From the NCBI RefSeq assembly GCF_946187725.1, contig NZ_CAMHSK010000001.1, forward strand, positions 161,608-225,607: a stretch of 64,000 nucleotides of DNA, read 5' to 3'. The DNA is from an uncultured Treponema sp. (GTDB lineage Bacteria; Spirochaetota; Spirochaetia; Treponematales; Treponemataceae). Within the stretch, counting starts at the first letter, position 1. The number at the start of each line of letters is the position of its first letter. The position numbers and the translations under genes were made by a program. Positions 53,259 through 61,659 of the stretch are shown here, piece by piece. The notes below the pieces were generated by a model. It saw only the letters and a list, made by a program, of their open reading frames with translations. It was not told where the DNA came from and did not search any database.

Positions 53259-54200
53259 TTACAAGAGTGATGATTCAGTCAGTTTTTTGACGATTTTGTT
53301 TGAAACCATAACAAGGAGCATACCGATTACACCCTTGAAGATACCTACTGCAGTTGCCAGAGCGAACTCAAACTGAAGAAGACCCTGTCGGTAAACCCAT
53401 GTATCGATGATATCAGCGACCGAATAAACGGCAGGTGAATAAAGCATGAACATCTGGTTGAATCCGGCATCAAGAACTGTACCAAGTTTCAAAAGAACTA
53501 CTGTAACGATAACAGGCTTAATAGAAGGAATTGTGATGTACCATACGCGCTGAACAGCAGAAGCACCTTCAACCATTGCAGCCTCGAACAAAGACGGGTC
53601 AATTCCCATAAGAGCTGCGATGAAGATGATTGCGGCCCAACCCATTTCCTTCCATGCGTCAGAAAGAACAACGACAACAGGGAATACCCTTGTGTTTGTA
53701 AGGAAGTCTTTTGCTGTACCGCCGAATGATTTGATTACATCATTTACAAGACCATCGCCTGGTGCAAGCAAAATAAGAAGAATACCGTACATGATAACCC
53801 AAGAAAGGAAGTGCGGCAAATAAGCCAAAGTCTGAACGACACGGCGCAGTACATTGTGTGTACATTCATACAAAGCCACAGACAGAATAATTGAAAGTGG
53901 CACTGAAATACAGAGCTTTGCCAAACTATAAAGAATTGTATTTCTCAAAAGTTCGCCAAAATAGAACGAATGGATGAAAGTGCTGAAATTCTTGAATCCA
54001 ACCCAAACACTTCCCCAAACACCATCTACAGGGGCGAAGTCCTTGAATGCAATCTGACCATTAACAATTGGTCCATACTTCAAAATAGCATAGTACACAA
54101 CTGGAATGATAAGAAGAGCATAAACCGAGAAATGTCTCTTTACATTTTTCCAGAGATCCTTCTTCGGTGCATTTAAAACATTTGTTTCTTGTGCGTTCAT
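53259..54200 (-). CDS. Sugar ABC transporter permease, LplB/YteP type
   Basis: 313 residues, the first gene of the galacturonide ABC operon. The N-terminal cytoplasmic part is followed by six spans; the EAA loop is FEAAMVEGASAVQRVWYITI. GIDPSLFEAAMVEGAS and the YRQGLLQFEFALATAVG ending region are LplB-like. GAGG and AGGT motifs precede ATG 54200. No ATPase gene is linked. Confidence 0.9.
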   Translation of the reverse strand: MNAQETNVLNAPKKDLWKNVKRHFSVYALLIIPVVYYAILKYGPIVNGQIAFKDFAPVDGVWGSVWVGFKNFSTFIHSFYFGELLRNTILYSLAKLCISVPLSIILSVALYECTHNVLRRVVQTLAYLPHFLSWVIMYGILLILLAPGDGLVNDVIKSFGGTAKDFLTNTRVFPVVVVLSDAWKEMGWAAIIFIAALMGIDPSLFEAAMVEGASAVQRVWYITIPSIKPVIVTVVLLKLGTVLDAGFNQMFMLYSPAVYSVADIIDTWVYRQGLLQFEFALATAVGIFKGVIGMLLVMVSNKIVKKLTESSLL

Positions 54201-54221
54201 ACCTAACCTCGTAGAACCATA

Positions 54222-54312
54222 TTAACGCGTAAACCGCTAATTAGAAATTAAAAATACTTTTGTGTTATTGGACAAAACCGACTGATTATAACTATTTCGA
54301 CCTAATTTGCAA
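54222..54312 (-). promoter_or_regulatory. Promoter and candidate operator of the galacturonide ABC operon
   Basis: Minus strand TTGCAA (54307-54312), 16 bp, TATAAT (54285-54290). Downstream lies the imperfect palindrome TTTACGCGTTAA (54222-54233), a possible binding site for the LacI/AraC-like regulator encoded next door. The leader is about 80 nt with a normal ribosome-binding site. Confidence 0.5.
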
Positions 54313-54422
54313 TATTTTCTAAATTTCTTCGTTTTTTTTTAATACTAATTAAATAAAAGTCGGGAGGCAGGAATGTATCCGGAGAATAAAGGCAGAAATG
54401 CCAGTTTCCCCGGATAATGAGT

Positions 54423-57400
54423 TTATTTAGAGCGGATTTTTCCTGGCGGAACACCGTAAATCTTCTTGAATACGCGGCAGAAGTATGCCTGGTCCTGAAA
54501 GCCGGAATTCTCCGCGATTTCATAGATTGTATCGTTTGTTTCAAGAAGCATTTTTGTTGCGATGTAGATTCTGTAGCGGTTCAGGTATTCCCAAAGGCTC
54601 AGACCGATTTCCTTGTGGAAGATTCGCGTGAGATAATCTTCGCTTACATGAACGGTATCTGCGAGCTTCCAGCGGACAATCTGCTGAGAGGCATTCCTGT
54701 TGAGGTACAGAATTGCTTTTTTAACGAGTGCGCCCGTGTGCGGTGGAAGAATTTCATCACCCGAAAGGATTCCACGGATTCGTTCGTCAAACTGCTCTGA
54801 TTCAGCGGCTCCACGGTTGCAGAGAATGATTCTTGGATGAGAGCAGAGAAGTTCAATTTCTTCTTCGGTGTCAATTGCGTCTGGAAGAACGATAATCGGC
54901 ACGAGAACAGTTTTTGGATTCTGTCTGATTTGCCGGATATTTTCTTCGGTGATTGACTCAAATACGATAAGCGACGGCGTGATTTCAGCAAGAATTTTAT
55001 CAAATTCTTCCATAGAAGGGATGTTTATGCTGTTCGCGTCCGTTGCCCATGTTCCGTAGTGAGTATGTTTTGCATTGACGAAGAGAACCGGTGAAGAGCG
55101 CTGAGTTTTGATTTTCTGTTCCAGCATGTCGATGAAACTGTGTCCAATCATGTTGCGGCTGTAACAGATGAGCGGCGCACGGTAGAAAAGGTCATCGTGG
55201 CGCAGACCGTAAACTTTTACCCATTCATCGATAGGTGCTGAATCAGGTTCCCAAAGAAGAATGATGTTTTCGAGGGATTCTGAATCAACATCATCGCTAA
55301 AGAGATATTTCGCATTGAAAGATTTGCGGTCGCTTGAAAGATTTTCGGTGAAACTGTAGACCTTGGCTTCGTCAATATTGTGGACGAGTGAAGGCTGCCC
55401 TGCAAGATTTGGCCACGGAAGAACAACTTCTGTGTAATTTTCAGATTTTATGACATCACCGTACTGAAGGAGAATGATTTTTTCGGCAAGAAGAAGTTCC
55501 GGTTTCTGCCATTCAAATTTGCTTGAATAGAATTCAATGTGAATTCCGTCAAGTTTTTCTGAAACGCAGGTAGTTTTTTCTGAGAAATCAAAGATTGTGT
55601 GAAGTGCGCGCTTGAGTCGTTCTGAATCACCGTACAGAAGCGGGAATGTCCTGTCGAGACCTGCTGCAACGCTTCCCGGAAGAATTTGCCGTATGTCAAA
55701 GAGCTTTTTATCCATCGGCAGGTCATCAACCTGAGAGCGCGTCAAATCGACGAGAGTTTCTGTTTTTTCGAGCTGTGCATCAATCTGTGAGCGCAGGAAA
55801 AGAAGCTGCTCTGCCAGAATGTCCCTGTCAAGAACACCGTTCTCAATGTTTGTTTCCATTTGCTGGAGCTTTGAAGAAAGGTCTTTGAGAGGATCGCACA
55901 AATCGCTTCCAACATTTGCGAAAAACTCTGTTTTGGCGAATTCGGCCTGTTCTGCAACGCGTTTTGCATCACTTGTCTGCTCAAACAGGAAAATACTCTG
56001 CAATGCTGAACTGACCGAAGAACGCAAATCTTCGTAAACGATGCCCTGAGCACCAAAATAATTGCAGATGATGTAACCGTAAGAGCGTTCGTCAACAAAA
56101 AGCGGCTGAACGATGAAAGCACCCTTTTCAAAATCAGAAGCATATCGTTCTGGAACGAGATATTCTTTTGGGAATCGAACTTCTTCAGTTCGGATTTCGT
56201 TCGCTGAATTGAATCCGCCGATATAGTTTGAATATGAATCGTCGTCGTAAAGAACGATTGCCGTTGTATTGATTCCGATTTTGCAAAGATGGTCTTTTAA
56301 AACCGAAATGAGCTTGTCGCGTTCAAAAACAGAAAGAAGGCTGTTTTTTAATGAACTTATGATTCCGTTGATTTTGTCACTTTCGTATTGTTTTTCGATT
56401 AAGACCCGTTCCTGAATTCGCGGTACAAGAAGCGTGATGTGACGGATGACTTTTTCGATGTACTCTGGCGGAAGGCAGGTGACCGAGCGGAAGAGTGACA
56501 TGGCGGTAAACATACGAATCAAATCGCCGCCGTTCTGGAAATAAGTCGTGACTTTTTGAGTGAACTGATCGTAGAATTTAGATTTGTCGTTCCCAAAAAG
56601 CGGATTAAGCATTGAGTCGAGTGCGGTAGAATTCTGGTCGAGACGGAAAACTTTGCAGACTTCCTGCTGAAACTGCTCCCTTGAACGGATTTTTGTGTGC
56701 GTATCAGATGATGACCAGATTTTTGTGTGAACACAGCCGCAGCTTTCACGAATGACAGGATATGCTGGAAGATTTGAATCGGCAACACCGAGCATTCCGT
56801 CGAGAATATTGTTGATTTTTTCGTATCCGGCAAGTCCAAGTTCTGCATTCGGCATGTGAACTGTAGTGAATGAAGGAATTGAAATTCGGCTTTCTTCTGT
56901 GTCATTGAAACCGCCAACCTGAAGGTCTTTTGGAATGCGGATTCCTCTTTGTTTGAGATAATTGACCGCAGAGAATGTCATCATGTCGCTGGCTGAAAGA
57001 AGAGCCTCAAAATCCTTGCCCGGAACGAAGCCCTTTTCTTCGATGAGCCATGCAATGCCAAGCTCACCGTCGGACCAGCTCAGCGGATAGGTGACAAGCT
57101 CCTGATTTTCGGGAGTGTCGAGACCTGCTTCGATGAGTGCATCTTTGTAGCCTCTGAAACGGTCTTCTGCGGAAGTATGATTTTCAGGACCGCGAAGGAA
57201 AGCGATTTTTTTTACGCCGTGAACCTGAATGAAGTGCCTTACAAGTTCCTTCATGCCGGTATAAGCGTCAAAACCTGTGTACGGATGCCCAGGAACTTTC
57301 TGACCGATTGTTACAAAAGGAATGGACTGAAACTGCTTGTGAAATTCTTCGACTTCTTGAACTGAAACTGAACCGCTGATACTAGATGCCCAGCTGATGA

Positions 57401-57617
57401 GACCGTCAACATTCGAAGGATTGACGAGTTTGTAAATATCATTGCGGAGACGCTCTGGACCGCTTTTTGAATTAAGCTTGCCACCCGGAAAAACGAAAAA
57501 AGCTCCGTCATCTTTCATGGCCTGCGAAACGACTTTGCGAAAAAGCTTGAGTGCAGAGCCTGCATGAATGGTTGAAAGGATGAAGCCTAATCTTCGACTG
57601 CTTTTAGAATTATACAT
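54423..57617 (-). CDS. Giant LacI-sensor / pseudo-histidine-kinase / AraC regulator
   Basis: 1064 residues. Residues 1-305 resemble the LacI/GalR periplasmic-binding-like sensor (RRLGFILSTIHAG, GVKKIAFLRGPENHTSAEDR, LQVGGFNDTEESR), but the N-terminal LacI helix-turn-helix is absent. A GAF-like segment follows (about 415-550). FFANVGSDLCDPLKDL near residue 565 mimics a kinase H-box (FFANxSHELRTPL) with the phospho-His lost. A receiver-like fold precedes the C-terminal AraC domain (about 960-1064; LADTVHVSEDYLTRIFHKEI, AENSGFQDQAYFCRVFKK). It is divergent from uxaB and adjacent to the ABC operon, so it is probably the galacturonate-responsive regulator. Confidence 0.85.
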   Translation of the reverse strand: MYNSKSSRRLGFILSTIHAGSALKLFRKVVSQAMKDDGAFFVFPGGKLNSKSGPERLRNDIYKLVNPSNVDGLISWASSISGSVSVQEVEEFHKQFQSIPFVTIGQKVPGHPYTGFDAYTGMKELVRHFIQVHGVKKIAFLRGPENHTSAEDRFRGYKDALIEAGLDTPENQELVTYPLSWSDGELGIAWLIEEKGFVPGKDFEALLSASDMMTFSAVNYLKQRGIRIPKDLQVGGFNDTEESRISIPSFTTVHMPNAELGLAGYEKINNILDGMLGVADSNLPAYPVIRESCGCVHTKIWSSSDTHTKIRSREQFQQEVCKVFRLDQNSTALDSMLNPLFGNDKSKFYDQFTQKVTTYFQNGGDLIRMFTAMSLFRSVTCLPPEYIEKVIRHITLLVPRIQERVLIEKQYESDKINGIISSLKNSLLSVFERDKLISVLKDHLCKIGINTTAIVLYDDDSYSNYIGGFNSANEIRTEEVRFPKEYLVPERYASDFEKGAFIVQPLFVDERSYGYIICNYFGAQGIVYEDLRSSVSSALQSIFLFEQTSDAKRVAEQAEFAKTEFFANVGSDLCDPLKDLSSKLQQMETNIENGVLDRDILAEQLLFLRSQIDAQLEKTETLVDLTRSQVDDLPMDKKLFDIRQILPGSVAAGLDRTFPLLYGDSERLKRALHTIFDFSEKTTCVSEKLDGIHIEFYSSKFEWQKPELLLAEKIILLQYGDVIKSENYTEVVLPWPNLAGQPSLVHNIDEAKVYSFTENLSSDRKSFNAKYLFSDDVDSESLENIILLWEPDSAPIDEWVKVYGLRHDDLFYRAPLICYSRNMIGHSFIDMLEQKIKTQRSSPVLFVNAKHTHYGTWATDANSINIPSMEEFDKILAEITPSLIVFESITEENIRQIRQNPKTVLVPIIVLPDAIDTEEEIELLCSHPRIILCNRGAAESEQFDERIRGILSGDEILPPHTGALVKKAILYLNRNASQQIVRWKLADTVHVSEDYLTRIFHKEIGLSLWEYLNRYRIYIATKMLLETNDTIYEIAENSGFQDQAYFCRVFKKIYGVPPGKIRSK

Positions 57618-57623
57618 CTCTAT

Positions 57624-57652
57624 ATTCTATAATGAGCGCGTTTTTTTTACAA
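57624..57652 (-). promoter_or_regulatory. Regulator promoter, predicted leaderless
   Basis: Minus strand TTGTAA (57647-57652), 17 bp, TAGAAT (57624-57629), 6 nt to ATG 57617. TTTTAC/TTTTAT repeats just upstream may be shared with the divergent uxaB control region. Confidence 0.6.
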
Positions 57653-57804
57653 GTTTTATCTCTATTTTACAAAAAAAAATAATTAAAAATTTTTTTCACG
57701 GTTTTAATCAAAAAGGTGTCAATAATCGCTATATGAATTTTTGAGTTTCAAGATTATAAAATTAGAGAAGATTTTAATTCAGGTAAATTCCGGAGGTTCA
57801 GATT

Positions 57805-59367
57805 ATGGCTCTTAAATCAATAAAAGATGTAGTAAAGAAGGTTCAGCGACCAGAAAAGGTTCTTCAGTTCGGCGAAGGCGGATTTTTGCGCGCATTCGTA
57901 GACTGGCAGATTGATATTGTAAACGAAAAAACCGATTTTAACGGCAATATCGTAATCGTTCAGCCGCTCGAAAAAGGCATGATTGATGCAATGAATGCAC
58001 AGGACAATCTTTACACAACAGTTCTCCGTGGCATGAAAGACGGAAAACCAACTGTTGAGACACGGGCTATTAATTCAATCAGCCGCTCAATCAACCCATA
58101 CACAAACTATGATGATTATATCGCATTGGCTTCAAGCCCGGATTTGCGATTCATCGTTTCAAACACAACAGAGGCCGGAATCCGCTTCGACACAGAAATT
58201 GATGGAGTTCCAGTTACACTCGATCAGAAGCCGCAGAAAAACTTCCCTGCAAAAGTAACTGCATTCCTTTACAAACGATTCCAGGCTTTCAAAGGCGACA
58301 CATCAAAAGGCATGATTTTGATTCCTTGTGAGCTTTCAGATCAGGCAGGTCTCAACCTCCGAATCAACATCCTCCGCTACGCAGAAATGTGGCAGCTCGG
58401 ACCGGACTTCATCAACTGGTTCGACGAGGCTTGTGATGTTTGTTCATGCTTGGTTGACCGCATCGTTCCGGGATATTTCCCACTCCTTTCTAAAGAAGAA
58501 AACGGCAAAACTCAGGCAGAGAACCTTTGCGAAAAACTCGGCTACGAAGACAAACTCCTTGACTCAGCAGAGCTTTTCCACTTCTGGGTTATCGAATCTA
58601 AAAAATCACACGAAGATGAACTTCCACTCGTTAAAGCAGGCCTTTCAGTTAAGTGGGTTCAGAACATGGACTACTACCACACACGAAAAGTCCGCATCTT
58701 GAACGGCGCACACACATCTTCTGTTTTGGCAGCATTCCTCGCAGGTTCAAACTATGTTCAGGACATCGTTTGCTCAGAGAAAGTCGGAAGCGGATTCAAC
58801 ACACCGAACGCAGACGCTCAGAAATTCATGCACGACATCATCTTCAATGAAATCGTTCCTTCAATAGACGGCGACCAGGAAGACCTCAAGAAATACGCAC
58901 AGGATGTATGGACACGCTTCCAGAATCCGTTCAACCCGCACCGCCTCATCGAGATTTCTTTGAACTCAGTCGCTAAATACTGGACACGCTGTTTGCCATC
59001 AGTTACACAGTCAATCAAAAAGAGCGGCTCAGTTCCAAAATTGCTCGGATTCTCAATCGCAGCCCTCATCGCATTCTACAACGGCACCGAAATCAAAACA
59101 GACGAGAAGGGCGCAAAATACCTCGAATCTAAACGCGACGATGGCGTTTACCCGAACAAGGACACAATGCCAGTCCTCGAATTCTTCGCAGCCCTCAACA
59201 AAGAGACAAAAGACGCAAAAGTAATCGCAAACCGCGTCCTCTCAAATGTTGATTTCTGGAAAGAAGATTTGACAAAATACGCAGGACTCGAAGCCGCAGT
59301 TGCAGGCCACCTCGCTGATATCCAGAGCAAGGGAATGAAGGCTGCATTGGCTGAGATTGTGAAATAA
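57805..59367 (+). CDS. uxaB: Tagaturonate reductase
   Basis: NAD-dependent reductase that makes D-altronate from D-tagaturonate, feeding UxaA; 520 residues of the polyol-specific dehydrogenase family. The N-terminal cofactor region VLQFGEGGFLRAFVDWQI (the usual GxGxF type) and the substrate region IPCELSDQAGLNLR are seen, then ...VKVRILNGAHTSSVLAA-like core (here KVRILNGAHTSSVL), which is conserved in mannitol dehydrogenase relatives. Fructuronate reductase UxuB is the alternative; the locus favours UxaB. Its ribosome-binding site is GGAGG, 8 nt from ATG 57805. Codon use at the 3' half is rich in C-ending codons, suggesting high expression. Confidence 0.92.
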   Translation: MALKSIKDVVKKVQRPEKVLQFGEGGFLRAFVDWQIDIVNEKTDFNGNIVIVQPLEKGMIDAMNAQDNLYTTVLRGMKDGKPTVETRAINSISRSINPYTNYDDYIALASSPDLRFIVSNTTEAGIRFDTEIDGVPVTLDQKPQKNFPAKVTAFLYKRFQAFKGDTSKGMILIPCELSDQAGLNLRINILRYAEMWQLGPDFINWFDEACDVCSCLVDRIVPGYFPLLSKEENGKTQAENLCEKLGYEDKLLDSAELFHFWVIESKKSHEDELPLVKAGLSVKWVQNMDYYHTRKVRILNGAHTSSVLAAFLAGSNYVQDIVCSEKVGSGFNTPNADAQKFMHDIIFNEIVPSIDGDQEDLKKYAQDVWTRFQNPFNPHRLIEISLNSVAKYWTRCLPSVTQSIKKSGSVPKLLGFSIAALIAFYNGTEIKTDEKGAKYLESKRDDGVYPNKDTMPVLEFFAALNKETKDAKVIANRVLSNVDFWKEDLTKYAGLEAAVAGHLADIQSKGMKAALAEIVK

Positions 59368-59418
59368 ATAGTAACGACAGAATTTATCAGGCTGGTCGAA
59401 AGACACAAGTCCATCTAA

Positions 59419-59446
59419 AGGCGGGGAAATTCCTCGCCTTTTTTTT
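59419..59446 (+). terminator. Rho-independent terminator of uxaB
   Basis: GGCGGGGA (59420-59427) pairs with TCCTCGCC (59431-59438; one G-T pair), then eight T. Confidence 0.85.
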
Positions 59447-59516
59447 CTCCTACTATGTGAGAAAGGGGATGTAGAATATAAAAACTTAGACAAATATATA
59501 CAATTTCAAAAGAACT

Positions 59517-59792
59517 GTGATAGAATATTTATTGGAAGAAAAATGTAATCTTTTGGTGTATAAAATGAGAAAAGAATTTTGTGAAAAAGACGGAATTTTG
59601 ATTACTTATACTGATACTGATGTTTGTTTTGAAGATTGCAAAACGGCAGAATCTATTCTGCTCACGAACGATGGCGAAGTTATACATTCCAATTTTGATT
59701 CAGAAAAAAATGAATATTTCAAGAAGTACCTAAAACAAATTTATTCTTCGATAACAAGTTTCAGAAACTTAGATGCATTGGAGAGCGCATAA
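59517..59792 (+). CDS. Hypothetical small acidic protein
   Basis: 91 residues from GTG 59517. A shorter start at ATG 59565 (MRKEFCEKDG) is possible. It is rich in Glu, Asp and Cys (EEKCNLLV, FEDCKTAES) and has no signal or membrane segment. I do not recognise a family. It lies between the uxaB terminator and the IS element, ending 25 bp before the inverted repeat, so it has not been visibly truncated. Confidence 0.4.
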   Translation: MIEYLLEEKCNLLVYKMRKEFCEKDGILITYTDTDVCFEDCKTAESILLTNDGEVIHSNFDSEKNEYFKKYLKQIYSSITSFRNLDALESA

Positions 59793-59921
59793 TGCTAGAT
59801 TTCATGATGAGCAGAGGTTTGGAGGGGGCTGTCCTAGAAGTTAATAATAACTTCATATGGACAGCCCCTTTTTCATGTTCAAGCGCTCTTTTTTGAGGAT
59901 TTGTCCATTTTGTTTTTTTCT

Positions 59922-60773
59922 TTAGGCATTCATTAAGCGAATCAGTTGCTTAAAATCATATCCAATCATCAACAAGCCCCATTCTGTTCCAACTTTTTCT
60001 TTCCCACGGAGATGAAATCTTCTGAATTTTAGATTACCTTTTGTCTGACCGAAGACGGTTTCGCATTCGGTGGAACGTTTTTTCATAAGAGATTTATATT
60101 CTTCTGTTGCGAGATAGTTTTTTACTTTTGTTTTCTGTTCAAGCCAGTGATCGTTTCTCTGAACCATTCGTCCATATTCTGATTTAGTACATAACTCTCT
60201 GAATGGGCAGCCCTCACAGTTTTCACATTGGTAAACATCCACGGTCTGTTCATAGCCAGAATCGCTTTTTCTTTTTCGTGTCAGTTTGTAAGGAACTGGA
60301 TTTCCGCAGGGACATGTATATTCTTTCTGAACGGAATCGTATTTCCAGTTTTCTGCATTGAATGTTTTCTTCTTAAAACTTCTTTTCATTTCTTTTTCGT
60401 AACTTGTGTACTTTACAATTCCAGTTATTTCATTCTTTTCAAGATAATCGTAATTTTCTTCACTTCCATAGCCAGCATCTGCTATCACAGTATTGAACTT
60501 ACAGTTAAGCCGTTTCTGAACATTTTCAAGATGAGGTATAAAGGTTCGTGTGTCAGTCGGATTCGGAAATACATCATAACCAATTACAAAATTATTCTCT
60601 GTGCCGACCTGAATGTTGTAGCCAGGTTTAAGCTGACCGTTGAGCATATGATCTTCTTTCATCCGCATGAAAGTTGCATCTTCATCAGTTTTTGAATAAC
60701 TGTTTCTGCCTTTGAAAGTTTCGTTTGAGTTTTCATATTTCTCTTTTCTTGGAAGATAATCTTTTTCAATCAA
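59922..60773 (-). CDS. IS1182-like transposase, C-terminal part
   Basis: Carries the second and third acidic residues of the DDE triad: VIADAGYGSEENYDYL (Asp) and STECETVFGQTKGNLKFRRF (Glu). A Cys cluster CENCEGCPFRELC is typical of the family's C-terminal zinc-ribbon-like part. The frame is one step back from the N-terminal piece and becomes readable through an A AAA AAC slip site at its junction. On its own the piece would lack the first Asp. Translation starting at ATG 60773 is unlikely to give an active protein. Confidence 0.85.
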   Translation of the reverse strand: MIEKDYLPRKEKYENSNETFKGRNSYSKTDEDATFMRMKEDHMLNGQLKPGYNIQVGTENNFVIGYDVFPNPTDTRTFIPHLENVQKRLNCKFNTVIADAGYGSEENYDYLEKNEITGIVKYTSYEKEMKRSFKKKTFNAENWKYDSVQKEYTCPCGNPVPYKLTRKRKSDSGYEQTVDVYQCENCEGCPFRELCTKSEYGRMVQRNDHWLEQKTKVKNYLATEEYKSLMKKRSTECETVFGQTKGNLKFRRFHLRGKEKVGTEWGLLMIGYDFKQLIRLMNA

Positions 60774-60787
60774 ACGTTTTGCTTTTT

Positions 60788-61519
60788 TCAGTTTTTTTTT
60801 ATATCTTTTGATTCGTCGTCCTCAAGATTATTGATTTCGGCAAGTTTTTTATTAATCGGTTCTGCCACTTCCTTTATTTCTTCACTAGTTACCGGAGTGT
60901 CATCGCCCGTTTCGGCAAAATCTTTGTCACCGTAAATCTGATTTTCTTTCTTGGTAATTTCTTCTACATCTTTGAGGAATACTTTTAGTTTCTCATCCAG
61001 ATTCTTCTCATTTTTTTCTACAGCTTTTTTCCACACGAAAGTATATTTATTTGCTGCGCTTTCGATTTTTGTCCCGTCAACAAAATATTTTTCAAGGCTA
61101 ACATAACCTTTTCTGTTCAGAAGCTTTACTGTTGATACAAATATTTCTTCAATTGAGTTTTTTAACTTTTCACTACGGAATTTGTTAATCGTCCTGAAAT
61201 CAGGTTGCTGAAAGGCTGTAAGCCACATTACATTTACATTCTCCCGGCACTGCTTTGCAATCTGCCTTGAAGAATAAGTTCCTGTCATGTAGCAGTAAAT
61301 CAATACCTTAAAAAGCATGACCGGAGTGTAACGACTTGCACCTCCGCCTTTTGTATTTTTTTCAAAAACTTCTCCAATCTTAAGTTCGTCTACCGTTTTA
61401 CTGACTATTCTTACAAAATGATTTTGCGGAACCAGTTCATCCAGGCTTGGTGGCAGAAGCCACTGCTCGCCCTGATTATACGGTTTGTATGTAATTTTAT
61501 CGCTTACGCCTCTGCTCAT
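60788..61519 (-). CDS. IS1182-like transposase, N-terminal part
   Basis: 243 residues containing LLPPSLDELVPQNHFVRIV, CYMTGTYSSRQIAKQCRENV, ISDFRTI-like QQPDFRTINKFRS and the first catalytic Asp in EKYFVDGTKIES. It ends at TGA right after A AAA AAC (zero frame), a canonical -1 slippery heptamer. A single -1 slip at this point continues into the C-terminal piece as one about 540-residue transposase. It is either programmed or a one-base mutation. Confidence 0.85.
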   Translation of the reverse strand: MSRGVSDKITYKPYNQGEQWLLPPSLDELVPQNHFVRIVSKTVDELKIGEVFEKNTKGGGASRYTPVMLFKVLIYCYMTGTYSSRQIAKQCRENVNVMWLTAFQQPDFRTINKFRSEKLKNSIEEIFVSTVKLLNRKGYVSLEKYFVDGTKIESAANKYTFVWKKAVEKNEKNLDEKLKVFLKDVEEITKKENQIYGDKDFAETGDDTPVTSEEIKEVAEPINKKLAEINNLEDDESKDIKKN

Positions 61520-61637
61520 ATTTAAATTTTAGCAGATTTGAATTCTCTTGTAAATTTAAAATAATTGAGGCTGCCCAATTCTTTTTGGACAGCCCCCTCC
61601 AAATGTTTCTGCATGGGGAGTCACTGTGTACCGTTAC

Positions 61638-61659
61638 ATAGCGACAACCGCTACGCTAT
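61638..61659. other. Small hairpin at the end of the putative variable region
   Basis: ATAGCG (61638-61643) and CGCTAT (61654-61659) with a 10-nt loop. The position just after the variable codons matches where a cruciform sits in known retroelement targets; this role is inferred. Confidence 0.35.

Larger units (their letters stand above)
59818..61603 (-). mobile_element. IS1182-like insertion sequence with 17-bp inverted repeats
   Basis: Perfect terminal inverted repeats TTTGGAGGGGGCTGTCC (59818-59834) and its complement (61587-61603). The transposase is encoded in two overlapping-frame pieces on the minus strand. A subterminal copy of GGACAGCCCC at 59859-59868 pairs with the left end to form a terminator with T run. 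The right end also has a GGGGCTGTCC/GGGCAGCC hairpin. No obvious target duplication is visible. Confidence 0.85.

Noticed and set aside
57653..57804. Operator identical to the fructan TAAAA-N4-TTTTA sites near uxaB
   Set aside because: Only scattered TTTTAC/TTTTAT half-sites are present without dyad symmetry.
59811..61612. Target-site duplication of the IS
   Set aside because: Flanks GCAGAGG and TGTTTCTGC show no clear direct repeat of the usual length.
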